The notes beneath the pieces are model-generated. The model did not search any database. It saw only the letters and a program-made list of their open reading frames with translations, and was not told the origin of the DNA. This document shows, piece by piece, positions 16,086-24,978 of a stretch of 64,000 nucleotides of DNA (position 1 is the first letter of the stretch; every line of letters begins with the position of its first letter). Both the position numbers and the translations under genes were made by a program. The DNA is from Scatosoma sp045632265 (GTDB lineage: Bacteria; Bacillota; Clostridia; Christensenellales; Borkfalkiaceae): NCBI GenBank assembly GCA_045632265.1, contig JAZQWG010000027.1, positions 68,173 to 132,172 on the forward strand, in the 5' to 3' direction.

Positions 16086-16795
16086 ATATCCCCCCTTAAC
16101 GACACTTCCGCCGACGGAAATTTTTGCAATCCCTCGCTCGTCAAGCCAAGCAAGTTTCCTTCCTTGTCCACACCTTGCACTTTTACACGCAACTTTTTAT
16201 CCCCGCATAAGAGCGTCACTTCTTCGCCGATAAACGCTACGTATTGGGGGTATTTCAACCACGTAGTAGCACTTTCGATGTGTTTAAGCAGTTTTTCTTC
16301 CACTTCTTCCACAGTAAATTTCTTGCCCGTTTCAAGCAAAATGCTTGTGGCGATGTCCTTTAATTCGTCTTCCAAGGGATTGAATACGTTTATGCCTATC
16401 CCTACGATAGACGAGCGAATTTTATCTCCCGAAAAGGTGTTTTCAATCAAAATTCCGCAAATCTTTTTGCCGTTTATTAAAATATCGTTCGGCCACTTGA
16501 TTTTTGGTTGCAAACCAAACTCTTCAAGCGTTAAACATACCGCCGCAGCCGCATTTTGCATAATTTGAAAAGCGTCTTTTGCTAAAAAATCGTCGTAAAA
16601 ACGCAAAATGCTGATATACAGCCCGCCGATATCGGAAGAAAAACTTCTTCCCTTCGTGCCACGCCCGCCCGTTTGGCTTTTTGCAACGACGACCAAGTTT
16701 TTGCCGTCTATCCGCTTTGCTTTTGCGTAATCGTTGGTGGAAGGGATACTCTCAAAGCGTTCTACGTGCATTTTATTTTCTTTCAACGCGTACAT
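16082..16795 (-). CDS. birA: Biotin-[acetyl-CoA-carboxylase] ligase
   Basis: 237 residues, catalytic and C-terminal domains only; the DNA-binding repressor domain of E. coli-type BirA is absent, so it should be a pure ligase. Motifs: STNDYAKAK, the biotinyl-AMP loop GGRGTKGRSFSS, KWPNDILINGKKICGILIE. It charges biotin carboxyl carrier proteins. Start ATG 16795 follows AAAAGGGGGT, the same G-rich site seen before spoVAC. An internal ATG at 16771 is a less supported alternative. Ends in an ATGA overlap with nnr. Confidence 0.95.
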   Translation of the reverse strand: MYALKENKMHVERFESIPSTNDYAKAKRIDGKNLVVVAKSQTGGRGTKGRSFSSDIGGLYISILRFYDDFLAKDAFQIMQNAAAAVCLTLEEFGLQPKIKWPNDILINGKKICGILIENTFSGDKIRSSIVGIGINVFNPLEDELKDIATSILLETGKKFTVEEVEEKLLKHIESATTWLKYPQYVAFIGEEVTLLCGDKKLRVKVQGVDKEGNLLGLTSEGLQKFPSAEVSLRGDI

Positions 16796-16804
16796 ACCCC
16801 CTTT

Positions 16805-17428
16805 TTAATCTTCTTCTATCGAGCCAAATTCCGAAATTACGTCTTTGATAATATCGAAATCAAAGCCCTTGCCAAGCAAATATTTCGCCGCCTTTTGCAG
16901 CGTTTCTTTGTCCGTTTCCTTGTTTCTCATATACTTTTGCAAAATCGCGCTTGCCGCTTGTTTTTGCGTATCTTCGTCCAAATTCTCAATCGCTTCGTCC
17001 ACGTCTTCTTGCGAAAGCCCCTTGCCACGAAGTTTGGCACGGATAGCCCGCACGCCCGTCTTTTTCGCAAGCGATTCTACGTAGCTTTCCGCATATTCTT
17101 TATCGTTGAGAAAACCGTATTCTTTCAGCTTTTCTATAACGTAATCGCACACGGCGGACAAATAACCTTTGCCACCCAAAAAATCACGGATTTGCTTTTC
17201 CGTTTTTCTCGAAGCGGAAAGGTGCGTCATCGCCTTGTCGAGCGCCGTGCTTTTTTCGCTTTCAAGTTGAATTTCCGCAAGACGAGACGGTGCTACCGTT
17301 TGACCAACTTTCAAACGATTTTTCACCGTCGTTTCTATCGTCAATCCGCAATAAAAACGCCCGTCGATATAGATGTTGCACCGTCTTTTATCCTTGATTT
17401 GCGGTGTTATCGCCGTAATTTCGTTCAC
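16805..17428 (-). CDS. recX: RecA regulator RecX
   Basis: 207 residues from GTG 17428, chosen because AAAGGGGAA precedes it; an ATG further upstream (17500) would lie before the promoter. RecX three-helix repeats are visible: DKAMTHLSASRKTEKQIRDFL, VIEKLKEYGFLNDKEYAESYV and AIRAKLRGKGLSQEDVDEAI. RecX binds and modulates RecA filaments. First gene of an operon with birA and nnr (9-bp gap to birA). Confidence 0.93.
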   Translation of the reverse strand: MNEITAITPQIKDKRRCNIYIDGRFYCGLTIETTVKNRLKVGQTVAPSRLAEIQLESEKSTALDKAMTHLSASRKTEKQIRDFLGGKGYLSAVCDYVIEKLKEYGFLNDKEYAESYVESLAKKTGVRAIRAKLRGKGLSQEDVDEAIENLDEDTQKQAASAILQKYMRNKETDKETLQKAAKYLLGKGFDFDIIKDVISEFGSIEED

Positions 17429-17461
17429 GAAAATTCCCCTTTGCTTTGCAATACTGATAGT

Positions 17462-17490
17462 ATTGTAGCACACTTGATAGAAAAAGTCAA
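17462..17490 (-). promoter_or_regulatory. Sigma-A promoter of recX-birA-nnr
   Basis: Minus strand: TTGACT (17485-17490), 17-bp spacer, TACAAT (17462-17467), about 27 nt before the recX start. Confidence 0.75.
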
Positions 17491-17519
17491 TCCTACGCAA
17501 AAAGAAAACTCTCGAACGC

Positions 17520-17548
17520 TTTACAATCGAAAAAAAATGTGATATACT
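17520..17548 (+). promoter_or_regulatory. Sigma-A promoter of the phosphoribosyltransferase gene
   Basis: TTTACA (17520-17525), 17-bp spacer, TATACT (17543-17548), 35 bp before the start codon. Confidence 0.75.
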
Positions 17549-17582
17549 GATAATACAAAACTGATTTTTGGAAGGTGTTTTT

Positions 17583-18128
17583 ATGAAATTTCATACCGTC
17601 GATCTCAAAGGTTATCAAGCTGATTTGCCCATTCTTCCCTTGCCCAGCGGCATTTCGATTGCGTTTTTTAACTTACACGGCAACACGGAAATGACCGAAC
17701 ATTGCGGCAAAAAACTTGCCGAACTTTTGCAAGATTGCGACGTGCTTCTCACCGCCGAATCGAAGGGTTTGCAACTCACCCATTGCGTAGCAAGAGAACT
17801 TGGCCACAAGTTTTACGCCGTAGCAAGAAAGAGCAAGAAATTGTACATGCAAGACGGAATCGAAGTGGCGATTGAATCGTCCATCACTACGGGCAAAGAA
17901 CAAAAATTGTATCTTTCCAAACACGATACCGAGCTTTTGAAAGGCAAAAAGGTGGGCATTGTGGACGACGTAGTTTCCACGGGCGCATCCTTGAAAGGTT
18001 TGGAAGACTTGGTGGAAAAAGCGGGCGGGATTATCGCAAAAAAAGCGTTCGTGCTTGCGGAAGCGGATGCAGCGGATAGAAAAGACGTCGTTTTCCTTGC
18101 TCAAATTCCTATTTTTCTCAACAACTAA
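17583..18128 (+). CDS. Type I phosphoribosyltransferase, adenine phosphoribosyltransferase-like
   Basis: 181 residues from ATG 17583 behind GGAAGG. The PRPP-binding motif VGIVDDVVSTGAS is at about residues 122-134, and an ESKG pyrophosphate loop lies near 60 (LLTAESKGLQL). Overall order fits the Apt/Xpt group, which converts a free purine base and PRPP to the nucleotide. True adenine specificity cannot be shown. An N-terminal hood of about 45 residues differs from the canonical Apt. Monocistronic, with its own promoter and a terminator at 18147-18171. Confidence 0.82.
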   Translation: MKFHTVDLKGYQADLPILPLPSGISIAFFNLHGNTEMTEHCGKKLAELLQDCDVLLTAESKGLQLTHCVARELGHKFYAVARKSKKLYMQDGIEVAIESSITTGKEQKLYLSKHDTELLKGKKVGIVDDVVSTGASLKGLEDLVEKAGGIIAKKAFVLAEADAADRKDVVFLAQIPIFLNN

Positions 18129-18146
18129 TTACATAAAAAACGCAGC

Positions 18147-18171
18147 CGTTCCCTTGTGGGGACGACTTTTT
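18147..18171 (+). terminator. Intrinsic terminator after the phosphoribosyltransferase gene
   Basis: 7-bp stem CGTTCCC/GGGGACG (one G-T pair), loop TTGT, then T7 after ACT. Confidence 0.75.
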
Positions 18172-18226
18172 TTGCTTTTTTTACAAGAAATGCGCCACTT
18201 TTGCCTTAAAAAAATAAAAACGAGTA

Positions 18227-18255
18227 TTGACACGTGGGCGCGCGTATGCTATACT
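18227..18255 (+). promoter_or_regulatory. Near-consensus sigma-A promoter of the secreted phosphatase operon
   Basis: TTGACA (18227-18232), 17-bp spacer, TATACT (18250-18255), 35 bp before the start codon. Confidence 0.85.
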
Positions 18256-18289
18256 GATTTATGACAATAAACTCCCAAAGGAGAATTTT

Positions 18290-19531
18290 ATGCAAAAAAA
18301 GAAATTTATCGGCATTGCTTTGGCAACGGTTTTCAGCCTCACCGCCGCATTTGGCGTGGGTGCAAAAATCATTTCTAAAGCCTCGGAAGGCAAATCTTCC
18401 ACCACGCACGTGCCCACCATCACAAGCACCACCAACGAAAGCACTATCAATTTGCTTTCGGGCGACGTGTACGATTTTGCTTCCAAATACCAAGTGAACG
18501 TAGCTTGGCCCGCTTCCATGCAATACAGCAACGGGCAAACGAATTACGAACCCACCCCTGCGCATATTACTTGGGAAGACAGCGTAGGCGCAAATTACTA
18601 CACCGTCAAACTCTCCCAAAATGCGGATATGTCGGGTGCGGAAACGTACGCAACCTTTGTAAACAGCCTTGATTTGGAAGATTTGTTCATGGGTACGAAA
18701 TATTATTATCAAGTGTATGCGCACCGTAGCGAAAGCGTTGTAAAATCTCAAGTGTTCTCGTTCACGACGGCGTACTTGCCCCGCACCATTTCCCTTCCGG
18801 CTGTCTATCGTGACACCAACGCACGTGACATCGGCGGTTATTATACGGAAGATGGCAATTATCGTGTAAAACAAGGGCTTGCTTATCGTGGCGCAGAAGT
18901 GAAACATTGCACGGACGAAGCGAAAAACAAGCTTTTGTATAAGCTTGGCGTAAAGACGGAACTTGCTTTACATAACGCACCTTCCCCCGATTTGGGCGAA
19001 AACGTAAATTATATCAGCGTGGAATCCCCCCACTACGTAAACTACGGCGGAATCCACTACGCAATGCGTTCGCAAGATTTGGCAACCGCTTTGCTCACGT
19101 TTGCAAATGCGGACAATTATCCTATCTATTTCCATTGCCAACTCGGGCGTGACCGCACGGGCACGCTTGCTTTCCTTCTCCTTGCACTTTGCGGTGTAGG
19201 CGAAAAGGAATTGTACTTGGACTATGAAATGTCCTATCTTTCCAACTACGGCAGTATCGGTTGGGATAGCAACGGCACGCCAAAAGCAAAAGTGGGACAA
19301 TTTGAAAGAATGCTTCGTTATATCAACGAAGGCAGAAGCGAACAAGACGCTGAACACGATGCGCACGGCGATCCCGTTAGACAAGACGTCATCGTCAACC
19401 CCTATTTCAACGCCGCTGACACGACGCTTGCCCAAAGAACGGCAACTTTCTTGAAAGGTCAACTTGCTTCTTACGGCATTAACGATAGCGTAATAGCGCA
19501 AATCCGTGCAAACTTGTTGGAGGAGGTGTAA
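18290..19531 (+). CDS. Secreted MptpB-like tyrosine/lipid phosphatase with N-terminal Fn3-like domain
   Basis: 413 residues from ATG 18290 (AAAGGAG upstream). A signal peptide or anchor spans residues 4-25. Residues about 85-165 form a fibronectin-like beta domain (ITWEDSVGANYYTVKLSQN). The phosphatase domain follows, with the family marker NARDIGGY (178-184) and the catalytic loop HCQLGRDRTG (Cys283, Arg289; CX5R). MptpB-type enzymes dephosphorylate phosphotyrosine and phosphoinositides. Because this one is exported, its substrate should lie outside the cell. It is followed after 1 bp by a large surface protein, so the two are probably co-transcribed and may act together. Confidence 0.88.
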   Translation: MQKKKFIGIALATVFSLTAAFGVGAKIISKASEGKSSTTHVPTITSTTNESTINLLSGDVYDFASKYQVNVAWPASMQYSNGQTNYEPTPAHITWEDSVGANYYTVKLSQNADMSGAETYATFVNSLDLEDLFMGTKYYYQVYAHRSESVVKSQVFSFTTAYLPRTISLPAVYRDTNARDIGGYYTEDGNYRVKQGLAYRGAEVKHCTDEAKNKLLYKLGVKTELALHNAPSPDLGENVNYISVESPHYVNYGGIHYAMRSQDLATALLTFANADNYPIYFHCQLGRDRTGTLAFLLLALCGVGEKELYLDYEMSYLSNYGSIGWDSNGTPKAKVGQFERMLRYINEGRSEQDAEHDAHGDPVRQDVIVNPYFNAADTTLAQRTATFLKGQLASYGINDSVIAQIRANLLEEV

Positions 19532-19532
19532 T

Positions 19533-22391
19533 ATGAAAAAGAGAACGAAAATAGTAGCACTTTTATCCACGCTTGCTTGCTCTGCTCTTCTCATCGGCGC
19601 AACGGCTACCCTTCCCAAAACGAACGACGTGACGGCAAGCGCAGATACCGTCATATTGAACGATTGCGAAATAGCAGCAAACGGCGCAATAGAAGCGGTA
19701 GGCACGATAGAACTTTCCACCGAACACGTCTCACAAGGCTCGCACTCGGTTAAAGTGACAACGACGGGCGGTTGGGCACCCTTGCTCATCTATTTGAAAA
19801 AAAGCGGCGCACCCTTAACCCATGCCGACCTTGAACAACTCGAATACATTGAAATCACTATCCATAACACCAACACCGAGGGTATGGCGTTCTACTTCTA
19901 CAACCATAACATGGGTTGGGTATACGGCGGTGACAAAACGACCACTTTGCGCATTACGGGTGAAGAATTCTTGGCGCAAGTGGACGGCGGAAACAAAGGC
20001 ACGAGCTTCGACCCGTATAATTATAGTATGGGTTATGCCTATTTCCAAATTCCCAACGCAGGCACGATTTACATTGATAACGTAGTGGGCGTGTTTAAGG
20101 AAGACGATACGGAAGCACCCGACACCGATTCTATGCTCAATAACTGCGACGTGGAGTGGATTAGAACGAGCGGTAGCACCGCTTTAGACGCAACGTTGAA
20201 AACGGAAGGCAATAGTTCGACGAGAGTCACTATTCCCGACGCAAACGGTGGGTATATCTCGGTAAAACTTATGAATAACGGCGAAGCCATTACCACCGAA
20301 CAATTATTAGGCTTCGATTATTTGTGTTTGGATATCAATAACCTTGGCTCGGCAAATCGTAATTTGTATTTGTACAATGCTTTGGCGACCGAACTCGTAC
20401 CTGGTTGGAACGAAGTTGCCATACCCATGTCCGTTATTAAGGAGCAAATCGACGAAAGCGCGGAAGCAGACGTACATCAATTCAACGACGGTTGGTTCTA
20501 TTTCGGCGTATACGCGGATAGCACACTTCTTTTCGACAACGTGCGCGGTCTTTCCGAAGCGGAACTCACGGGCGGGAAAGACGAATTTGGCAAGGCGTAT
20601 TATTCAGCTGTATCAAACGCTGATTACGATTTCGTGCAATACGGCGCAACGGCGGTGAACACTTTGACGGCAACGCAGGCGGCGGCAAAAGGCTTACCTA
20701 CGGGTTATAGCGACAACGTTGTAGAAGTGGTGAACGAAAACACGACGGGCAAGGGCGTTTTGCTCGATTTCTCGTCGGCGCAAATCCCCACTTCCAGCGT
20801 AAAATCCATCACTTTCCGCTTGTATTTCCCCGACGATAGCGCAAGCTCGTCCTATCCTGCAATCCGTATCCATAGAACGGACGAATCGGGCGACTGGATT
20901 GTCAATAGCAACGTAAAAGAACACGCGGGTGGCTGGTACGATTTCACTCTTTTAGCAGACGGCACGAATTTCAACGGCAGCCACAACTTCTCGCACATGT
21001 CCGCAAACGGATATTTGGATAAGTTTGAACTTGGGCTTCGCACGGGCAATTCCGCCCCCTTCTACATCGACAGCATTTCCCTTTCGCTGACGAGCGATGT
21101 GGAAGATAACGACTCGCCCATAATCTCGTACGGCGGCGCAAAAACCATTTACACGCTTGCGCAAGAAGGCAAAGCCTTCTCGCTTGAAGCAACGGCGCAC
21201 GATAGAACGGAAGGTGCGCTCACCGTGCAATATATTTGGAGCGATGCAAACGCAGTCAGCGGCGACGGCTCGCTTAAAGCAGGCACTTATACGCTCACGT
21301 TGAAAGCGCAAGATAAAGCGGGCAATTCCGACACGATGGAACTTTCCGTCATCGCAATCGCACCCGAAACGAACGCACCTATCATCACCCTTCCCGTAGA
21401 CACGATTACGCTTACGGCGGGCACGACACCCAACCTTATCCCCCACGTAGCGGACGACAGCGTTGCACCCGTGACCATCACCAAAACTTGGTCGCAAGGC
21501 GCACTTGACAATGCGGGCAAATTGCTTGTGGGCACGCATACCTATACGATTACTGCCACCGACCTTTCGGGCAATAGCGCAAGCAAAACGGTGCTTGTCA
21601 ACGTAATAAGCGGCAGCGTTGTAGACGGCGCAATCGACGACACGCAACACTTGTTTGACGGCACTTGGTTGCACGATTCAAACGGGCACTGGAAACAATG
21701 TTCTTGCGGGGAAATCGCCTACCAAGCCGTACACGAAGACAACGACAACAACCACGCTTGCGACGTTTGTGGATTGACTGTAAGTCAATGTGCCGACAAT
21801 AGCAACGACCATAACTGCGATATTTGTGGTGACAAATTAAGCGACTGTGCAGACAACGACAACAACCACGCTTGCGATATTTGTGGCGCAACTTTAAGCG
21901 ATTGCAAGGACGACAACACGGACGGAAATTGCGATATTTGCGGTGCAAATCTTGGTGGAAACGGCGATAACGAAGGCGACGACAACCAAGGTGGAAACGG
22001 CGACAACGAAGATGACGATAACCAAGGCGGCAACGGCGACAACGAAGGTGACGATAACCAAGGTGGAAACGGCGACAACGAAGGCGACAACAACCAAAGC
22101 GGAAACGAACACGTTTACGAAAACGTATGGCAAAGCAACGACAGCGAGCACTGGAAAAACTGTTCTTGCGGGGAAAAGATTGAAAAAGCGGCGCACGTAG
22201 ATGCGAACGGCGATAACAAATGCGACGTTTGCTCGCACACTATTCCCACGCAACAAACGCCGAGCGCAAACGAACAAACTGCTGATCCTGAGAAAAAATC
22301 GGGCTGTAAATCGGCGATGAGCGCACTTGTTGCAAGCGGCGTGGCACTTGCCCTTTGCGCAGTTGTAAAAGGCAAAAAGAAAGACGAATAA
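19533..22391 (+). CDS. Large multidomain cell-surface protein with CBM-like, Ig-like and CDxCG repeat regions
   Basis: 952 residues from ATG 19533, behind GGAGGAGGTG overlapping the previous stop. Order: signal peptide (1-30 or so); three jelly-roll, carbohydrate-binding-like domains (about 40-540), each ending in an IYIDNV/LFDNV-type strand; two Ig/HYR-like domains (about 545-695, TYTLTLKAQDKAGN and HTYTITATDLSGN); cysteine-rich repeats with CDVCG or CDICG spaced by D/N-rich, EF-hand-like strings (700-810); acidic GDNEGDDNQGGN repeats (815-855); another HW-CSCG/CDVC unit; and a C-terminal hydrophobic anchor followed by KGKKKDE. It probably binds glycans or metal at the wall. The exact function is unknown. 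Confidence 0.8.
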   Translation: MKKRTKIVALLSTLACSALLIGATATLPKTNDVTASADTVILNDCEIAANGAIEAVGTIELSTEHVSQGSHSVKVTTTGGWAPLLIYLKKSGAPLTHADLEQLEYIEITIHNTNTEGMAFYFYNHNMGWVYGGDKTTTLRITGEEFLAQVDGGNKGTSFDPYNYSMGYAYFQIPNAGTIYIDNVVGVFKEDDTEAPDTDSMLNNCDVEWIRTSGSTALDATLKTEGNSSTRVTIPDANGGYISVKLMNNGEAITTEQLLGFDYLCLDINNLGSANRNLYLYNALATELVPGWNEVAIPMSVIKEQIDESAEADVHQFNDGWFYFGVYADSTLLFDNVRGLSEAELTGGKDEFGKAYYSAVSNADYDFVQYGATAVNTLTATQAAAKGLPTGYSDNVVEVVNENTTGKGVLLDFSSAQIPTSSVKSITFRLYFPDDSASSSYPAIRIHRTDESGDWIVNSNVKEHAGGWYDFTLLADGTNFNGSHNFSHMSANGYLDKFELGLRTGNSAPFYIDSISLSLTSDVEDNDSPIISYGGAKTIYTLAQEGKAFSLEATAHDRTEGALTVQYIWSDANAVSGDGSLKAGTYTLTLKAQDKAGNSDTMELSVIAIAPETNAPIITLPVDTITLTAGTTPNLIPHVADDSVAPVTITKTWSQGALDNAGKLLVGTHTYTITATDLSGNSASKTVLVNVISGSVVDGAIDDTQHLFDGTWLHDSNGHWKQCSCGEIAYQAVHEDNDNNHACDVCGLTVSQCADNSNDHNCDICGDKLSDCADNDNNHACDICGATLSDCKDDNTDGNCDICGANLGGNGDNEGDDNQGGNGDNEDDDNQGGNGDNEGDDNQGGNGDNEGDNNQSGNEHVYENVWQSNDSEHWKNCSCGEKIEKAAHVDANGDNKCDVCSHTIPTQQTPSANEQTADPEKKSGCKSAMSALVASGVALALCAVVKGKKKDE

Positions 22392-22399
22392 TCCATTTG

Positions 22400-22432
22400 A
22401 AAAGCCGTTGACACTCGTTCGACGGCTTTTTC
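22400..22432 (+). terminator. Intrinsic terminator after the surface protein gene
   Basis: 9-bp stem AAAAGCCGT/ACGGCTTTT with a 13-base loop, then T-rich tail. Confidence 0.75.
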
Positions 22433-22465
22433 CATAAAATACTACGATAAAAAAGCGGGAAATAC

Positions 22466-22494
22466 TTGCATTTTTCACGTTTATCGTTTATAAT
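22466..22494 (+). promoter_or_regulatory. Sigma-A promoter of the membrane-anchored repeat protein
   Basis: TTGCAT (22466-22471), 17-bp spacer, TATAAT (22489-22494). Start codon 60 bp downstream. Confidence 0.75.
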
Positions 22495-22553
22495 GTAAGT
22501 TGTGGTACGATTATCCCACCGCTATGCGGTGCTAAAAAGGAGAAAAACTTGGC

Positions 22554-24488
22554 ATGAAAGATTTTGATGAAATGCGAAACATTGACATCGAACTTGAAAA
22601 TAAACCGAGCGTAAAGCCCAGAAAGGAAAAGAAAAGAGGCGGCTTTTTTGGAAAGTTAGGCATCTGGCTTTTGGGCTTAATCTTGGGCGTTGTCGGCGCA
22701 CTTGGCGGGCTTGGTTTTTGCGGATGGTATATCGTTGCAAGAATGCCTCTTCAATCGGCGACGAATAAAGTGGGCGGTATTATCGGCACGAACATCGATC
22801 TCTCGAAATACATAGACAGCGCATACAGCGAAAAGACGGTTGTAAACCTTGTCGGCGACGTTGTTTCGGCGGTAAAATCGATTTCTACGGGCGAAGGCAC
22901 GCTCAACACCCTTAACGCTATTTCCCCCGCCGTTGGCAACTTAGTTCGTGGCGAAGACGGCACGGGCGGTTTGGTGCAAACGCTTGCTTCCCTTGCAATT
23001 ATCGTGGACGGCAATGCGCTTATGGACAAACGCTTGGTGAAACCCGCGGGCACGGAAGATTCGGAAGAAAATAAAAACGTGTATCTTGGCGATTACATCC
23101 TCTCTTGTGTCAACAACGCATCGCTTGGCGATATGCTCTCGTCGATGGGTTATGACATGAACGACGTGCTTATGACCCTTTGCTACGGCACGGAAGGCGT
23201 TGATTACACCTACACGCCCGAAGGCGAAATCGTAATGCTTGGCGAAGCAACCAAACTCACGGTTGGCGGATTTATCGGCGAAGATTTGAACGAAAAGATT
23301 CTCAATCTTCCTATCGATACTTTCTTGACGGATATTGATTTTCCGAGCGACGCGCTTATGTGCACCCTTGCGTACGGTCCCGAATATCGTTATGAAAAGG
23401 AACTTGATTTGGACGGCAACGTTATCATGAAACAAGTATTCTATACTTGCTCTCAAGATAGCGAAGGCAATTTCGTATTGCTTGACGACGAAGGCAAAGA
23501 CGTGACGGCAAATATTTTGGACGGCGAGCCCTACCAAGCTATCAATCTTAAGCATATCGTAAAAGAAGCGGAAGCGGAAGGCGAAGAAGGCGTGGAAGAA
23601 ACGCGTTATCTTCTTTACAGCGCAACGGAAAACAAATATTTTGCCTTTGCCGACGAAGAATATAGCAAAGTAGTTTCTTTCAAGAAAAACACCGTTGGCG
23701 ACTTGCGTGATTCGGAAACGCTCATTGAAAAAATGTACGTGAAAGATTTGCTTAAAGTGGACGAAACGGACGAACGAGTTATGATTGCCCTTTGCTACGG
23801 CACGAAAGGCGTTGACTGGGAATATAACAACGAAGACAAGATTGAAATGTTGAACGGCAAAAATCCTCGCACCGTGAAAGATTTGAAAGACGGCAACCTT
23901 TTCAATACGCTCACGTTGAAAGACTTGCTTGGCGAAGACGTAGAAACGAACATGATTTTGCACTCGCTTGCAAATAAGACGATTGAAGAATTGCCCGCAG
24001 CGATGAACGAACTTACGTTCGACGACATCTTCCCCGACCATATCTACGAATTTGAAAAAGACGGCAACGGCGATTACGTGTTGGACGGCAACGGCAACAA
24101 AATCCCCTTGTACGAAACGGGCGAAAACGGCGAACAAGTGCAAAAGGTTTCCGCAATGTGGAATTACTTGTTCGATAACCCCAACACAACGCACCAAGAA
24201 CGCCCCAACGAATATTATTTGCTCGGGCACGATATCGACCACCCCGGCGTGGACCAAATGATAGAAAACATGCAATCGAACATGCAAACGGCAACGCTTG
24301 AAAAGCTTGTGCGTGACGATTTGGTACATTTCTCGGACGACCCGACCACCCCCGAAAACGAAGCGGAAAGGGATAAAGATTTGTTCTTGAACGACGATAC
24401 GCAAAAACAACTTCTTGTCAATGGCGAATTGAAATACGTCCGTGAAATGACGATTATCGAAATGATTAACTGGGCACTCAACGGTTGA
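22554..24488 (+). CDS. Membrane-anchored extracytoplasmic repeat protein, function unknown
   Basis: 644 residues. A basic N-terminus (KPRKEKKRGG) precedes one membrane helix (about 35-65), and the rest should lie outside. The external part has at least three diverged repeats built on a (L/A)xxLCYGTxGVDxxY core (near residues 200, 270 and 410), followed by an IxML strand and a VxDL or VGGF segment. No enzyme motif is seen and no named family is recognised. Own promoter upstream and terminator downstream, so it is probably monocistronic. AAGGAG lies 10 nt before ATG 22554. Confidence 0.75.
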   Translation: MKDFDEMRNIDIELENKPSVKPRKEKKRGGFFGKLGIWLLGLILGVVGALGGLGFCGWYIVARMPLQSATNKVGGIIGTNIDLSKYIDSAYSEKTVVNLVGDVVSAVKSISTGEGTLNTLNAISPAVGNLVRGEDGTGGLVQTLASLAIIVDGNALMDKRLVKPAGTEDSEENKNVYLGDYILSCVNNASLGDMLSSMGYDMNDVLMTLCYGTEGVDYTYTPEGEIVMLGEATKLTVGGFIGEDLNEKILNLPIDTFLTDIDFPSDALMCTLAYGPEYRYEKELDLDGNVIMKQVFYTCSQDSEGNFVLLDDEGKDVTANILDGEPYQAINLKHIVKEAEAEGEEGVEETRYLLYSATENKYFAFADEEYSKVVSFKKNTVGDLRDSETLIEKMYVKDLLKVDETDERVMIALCYGTKGVDWEYNNEDKIEMLNGKNPRTVKDLKDGNLFNTLTLKDLLGEDVETNMILHSLANKTIEELPAAMNELTFDDIFPDHIYEFEKDGNGDYVLDGNGNKIPLYETGENGEQVQKVSAMWNYLFDNPNTTHQERPNEYYLLGHDIDHPGVDQMIENMQSNMQTATLEKLVRDDLVHFSDDPTTPENEAERDKDLFLNDDTQKQLLVNGELKYVREMTIIEMINWALNG

Positions 24489-24496
24489 TAAAAAGG

Positions 24497-24529
24497 AAAG
24501 AGAAAGGCGAAAAAGCTTTTCTCTTTTTG
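24497..24529 (+). terminator. Intrinsic terminator
   Basis: 12-bp stem AAAGAGAAAGGC with its complement (one G-T pair), loop GAAAAA, T-tract on the 3' side. Confidence 0.8.
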
Positions 24530-24569
24530 TTTATTTGTATAAAAAATCAATTTTCGCGCGCAAAAATAA

Positions 24570-24598
24570 TTGACTATCTTGTAAAAATAAGATATAAT
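24570..24598 (+). promoter_or_regulatory. Sigma-A promoter of rpsF-ssb-rpsR
   Basis: TTGACT (24570-24575), 17-bp spacer, TATAAT (24593-24598). Confidence 0.85.
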
Positions 24599-24632
24599 AT
24601 CTTAGCATGGTTAAAAATCCGTGCGAAACCTT

Positions 24633-24655
24633 GTATGTCGAAAGGCATACCGAAT
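24633..24655 (+). promoter_or_regulatory. Hairpin in the rpsF leader, candidate S6:S18 autoregulatory site
   Basis: Stem GTATG/CATAC closed by TCGAAAGG and followed directly by CCGAA, 20 bp before the rpsF ribosome binding site. The known rpsF leader motif bound by S6:S18 also combines a stem with CCG-containing unpaired bases. The match here is by eye only. Confidence 0.5.
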
Positions 24656-24675
24656 AAGACCAGGAGGTGAAAAAC

Positions 24676-24960
24676 ATGGCTAAATACGAAATGCTCTATT
24701 TGCTTAACAACGAATTGGCAGAAGACGCAAAGGAAGCCGAAATCGCGAAGTATGAAGGTATCGTTAAATCGATGAACGGTAACGTCGTTTCCACCGATAA
24801 GTGGGGCACGAAGAAAACCGCTTACCCTATCAACTACAAGACGGAAGCTTACTACGTTCTTATGACGTTCGAAGCAGACGGTAAAGTTGTAGAAGAACTT
24901 AAGCGTGTTGCAGGCATCGATGCTGACGTTGTTAGACGTTTGATTACGAAACTCAACTAA
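24676..24960 (+). CDS. rpsF: 30S ribosomal protein bS6
   Basis: 94 residues. ATG 24676 is six bases after AGGAGGTG, so it is preferred over an ATG nine bases upstream. The bS6 fold is recognisable: YEMLYLLNNELAEDAKEAEI, DKWGTKKTAYPINYKTEAYYV and the RVAGIDADVVRRLI C-terminus. It binds the platform of the small subunit with bS18. First gene of the classic rpsF-ssb-rpsR operon. Confidence 0.98.
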   Translation: MAKYEMLYLLNNELAEDAKEAEIAKYEGIVKSMNGNVVSTDKWGTKKTAYPINYKTEAYYVLMTFEADGKVVEELKRVAGIDADVVRRLITKLN

Positions 24961-24978
24961 TAAACGGGGAAAAAGAAA

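Noticed and set aside
21950..22100. Regular repeats that could suggest a CRISPR array
   Set aside because: The repeats are in frame inside the surface protein gene and encode acidic GDNEGDDNQ units, with no unique spacers.
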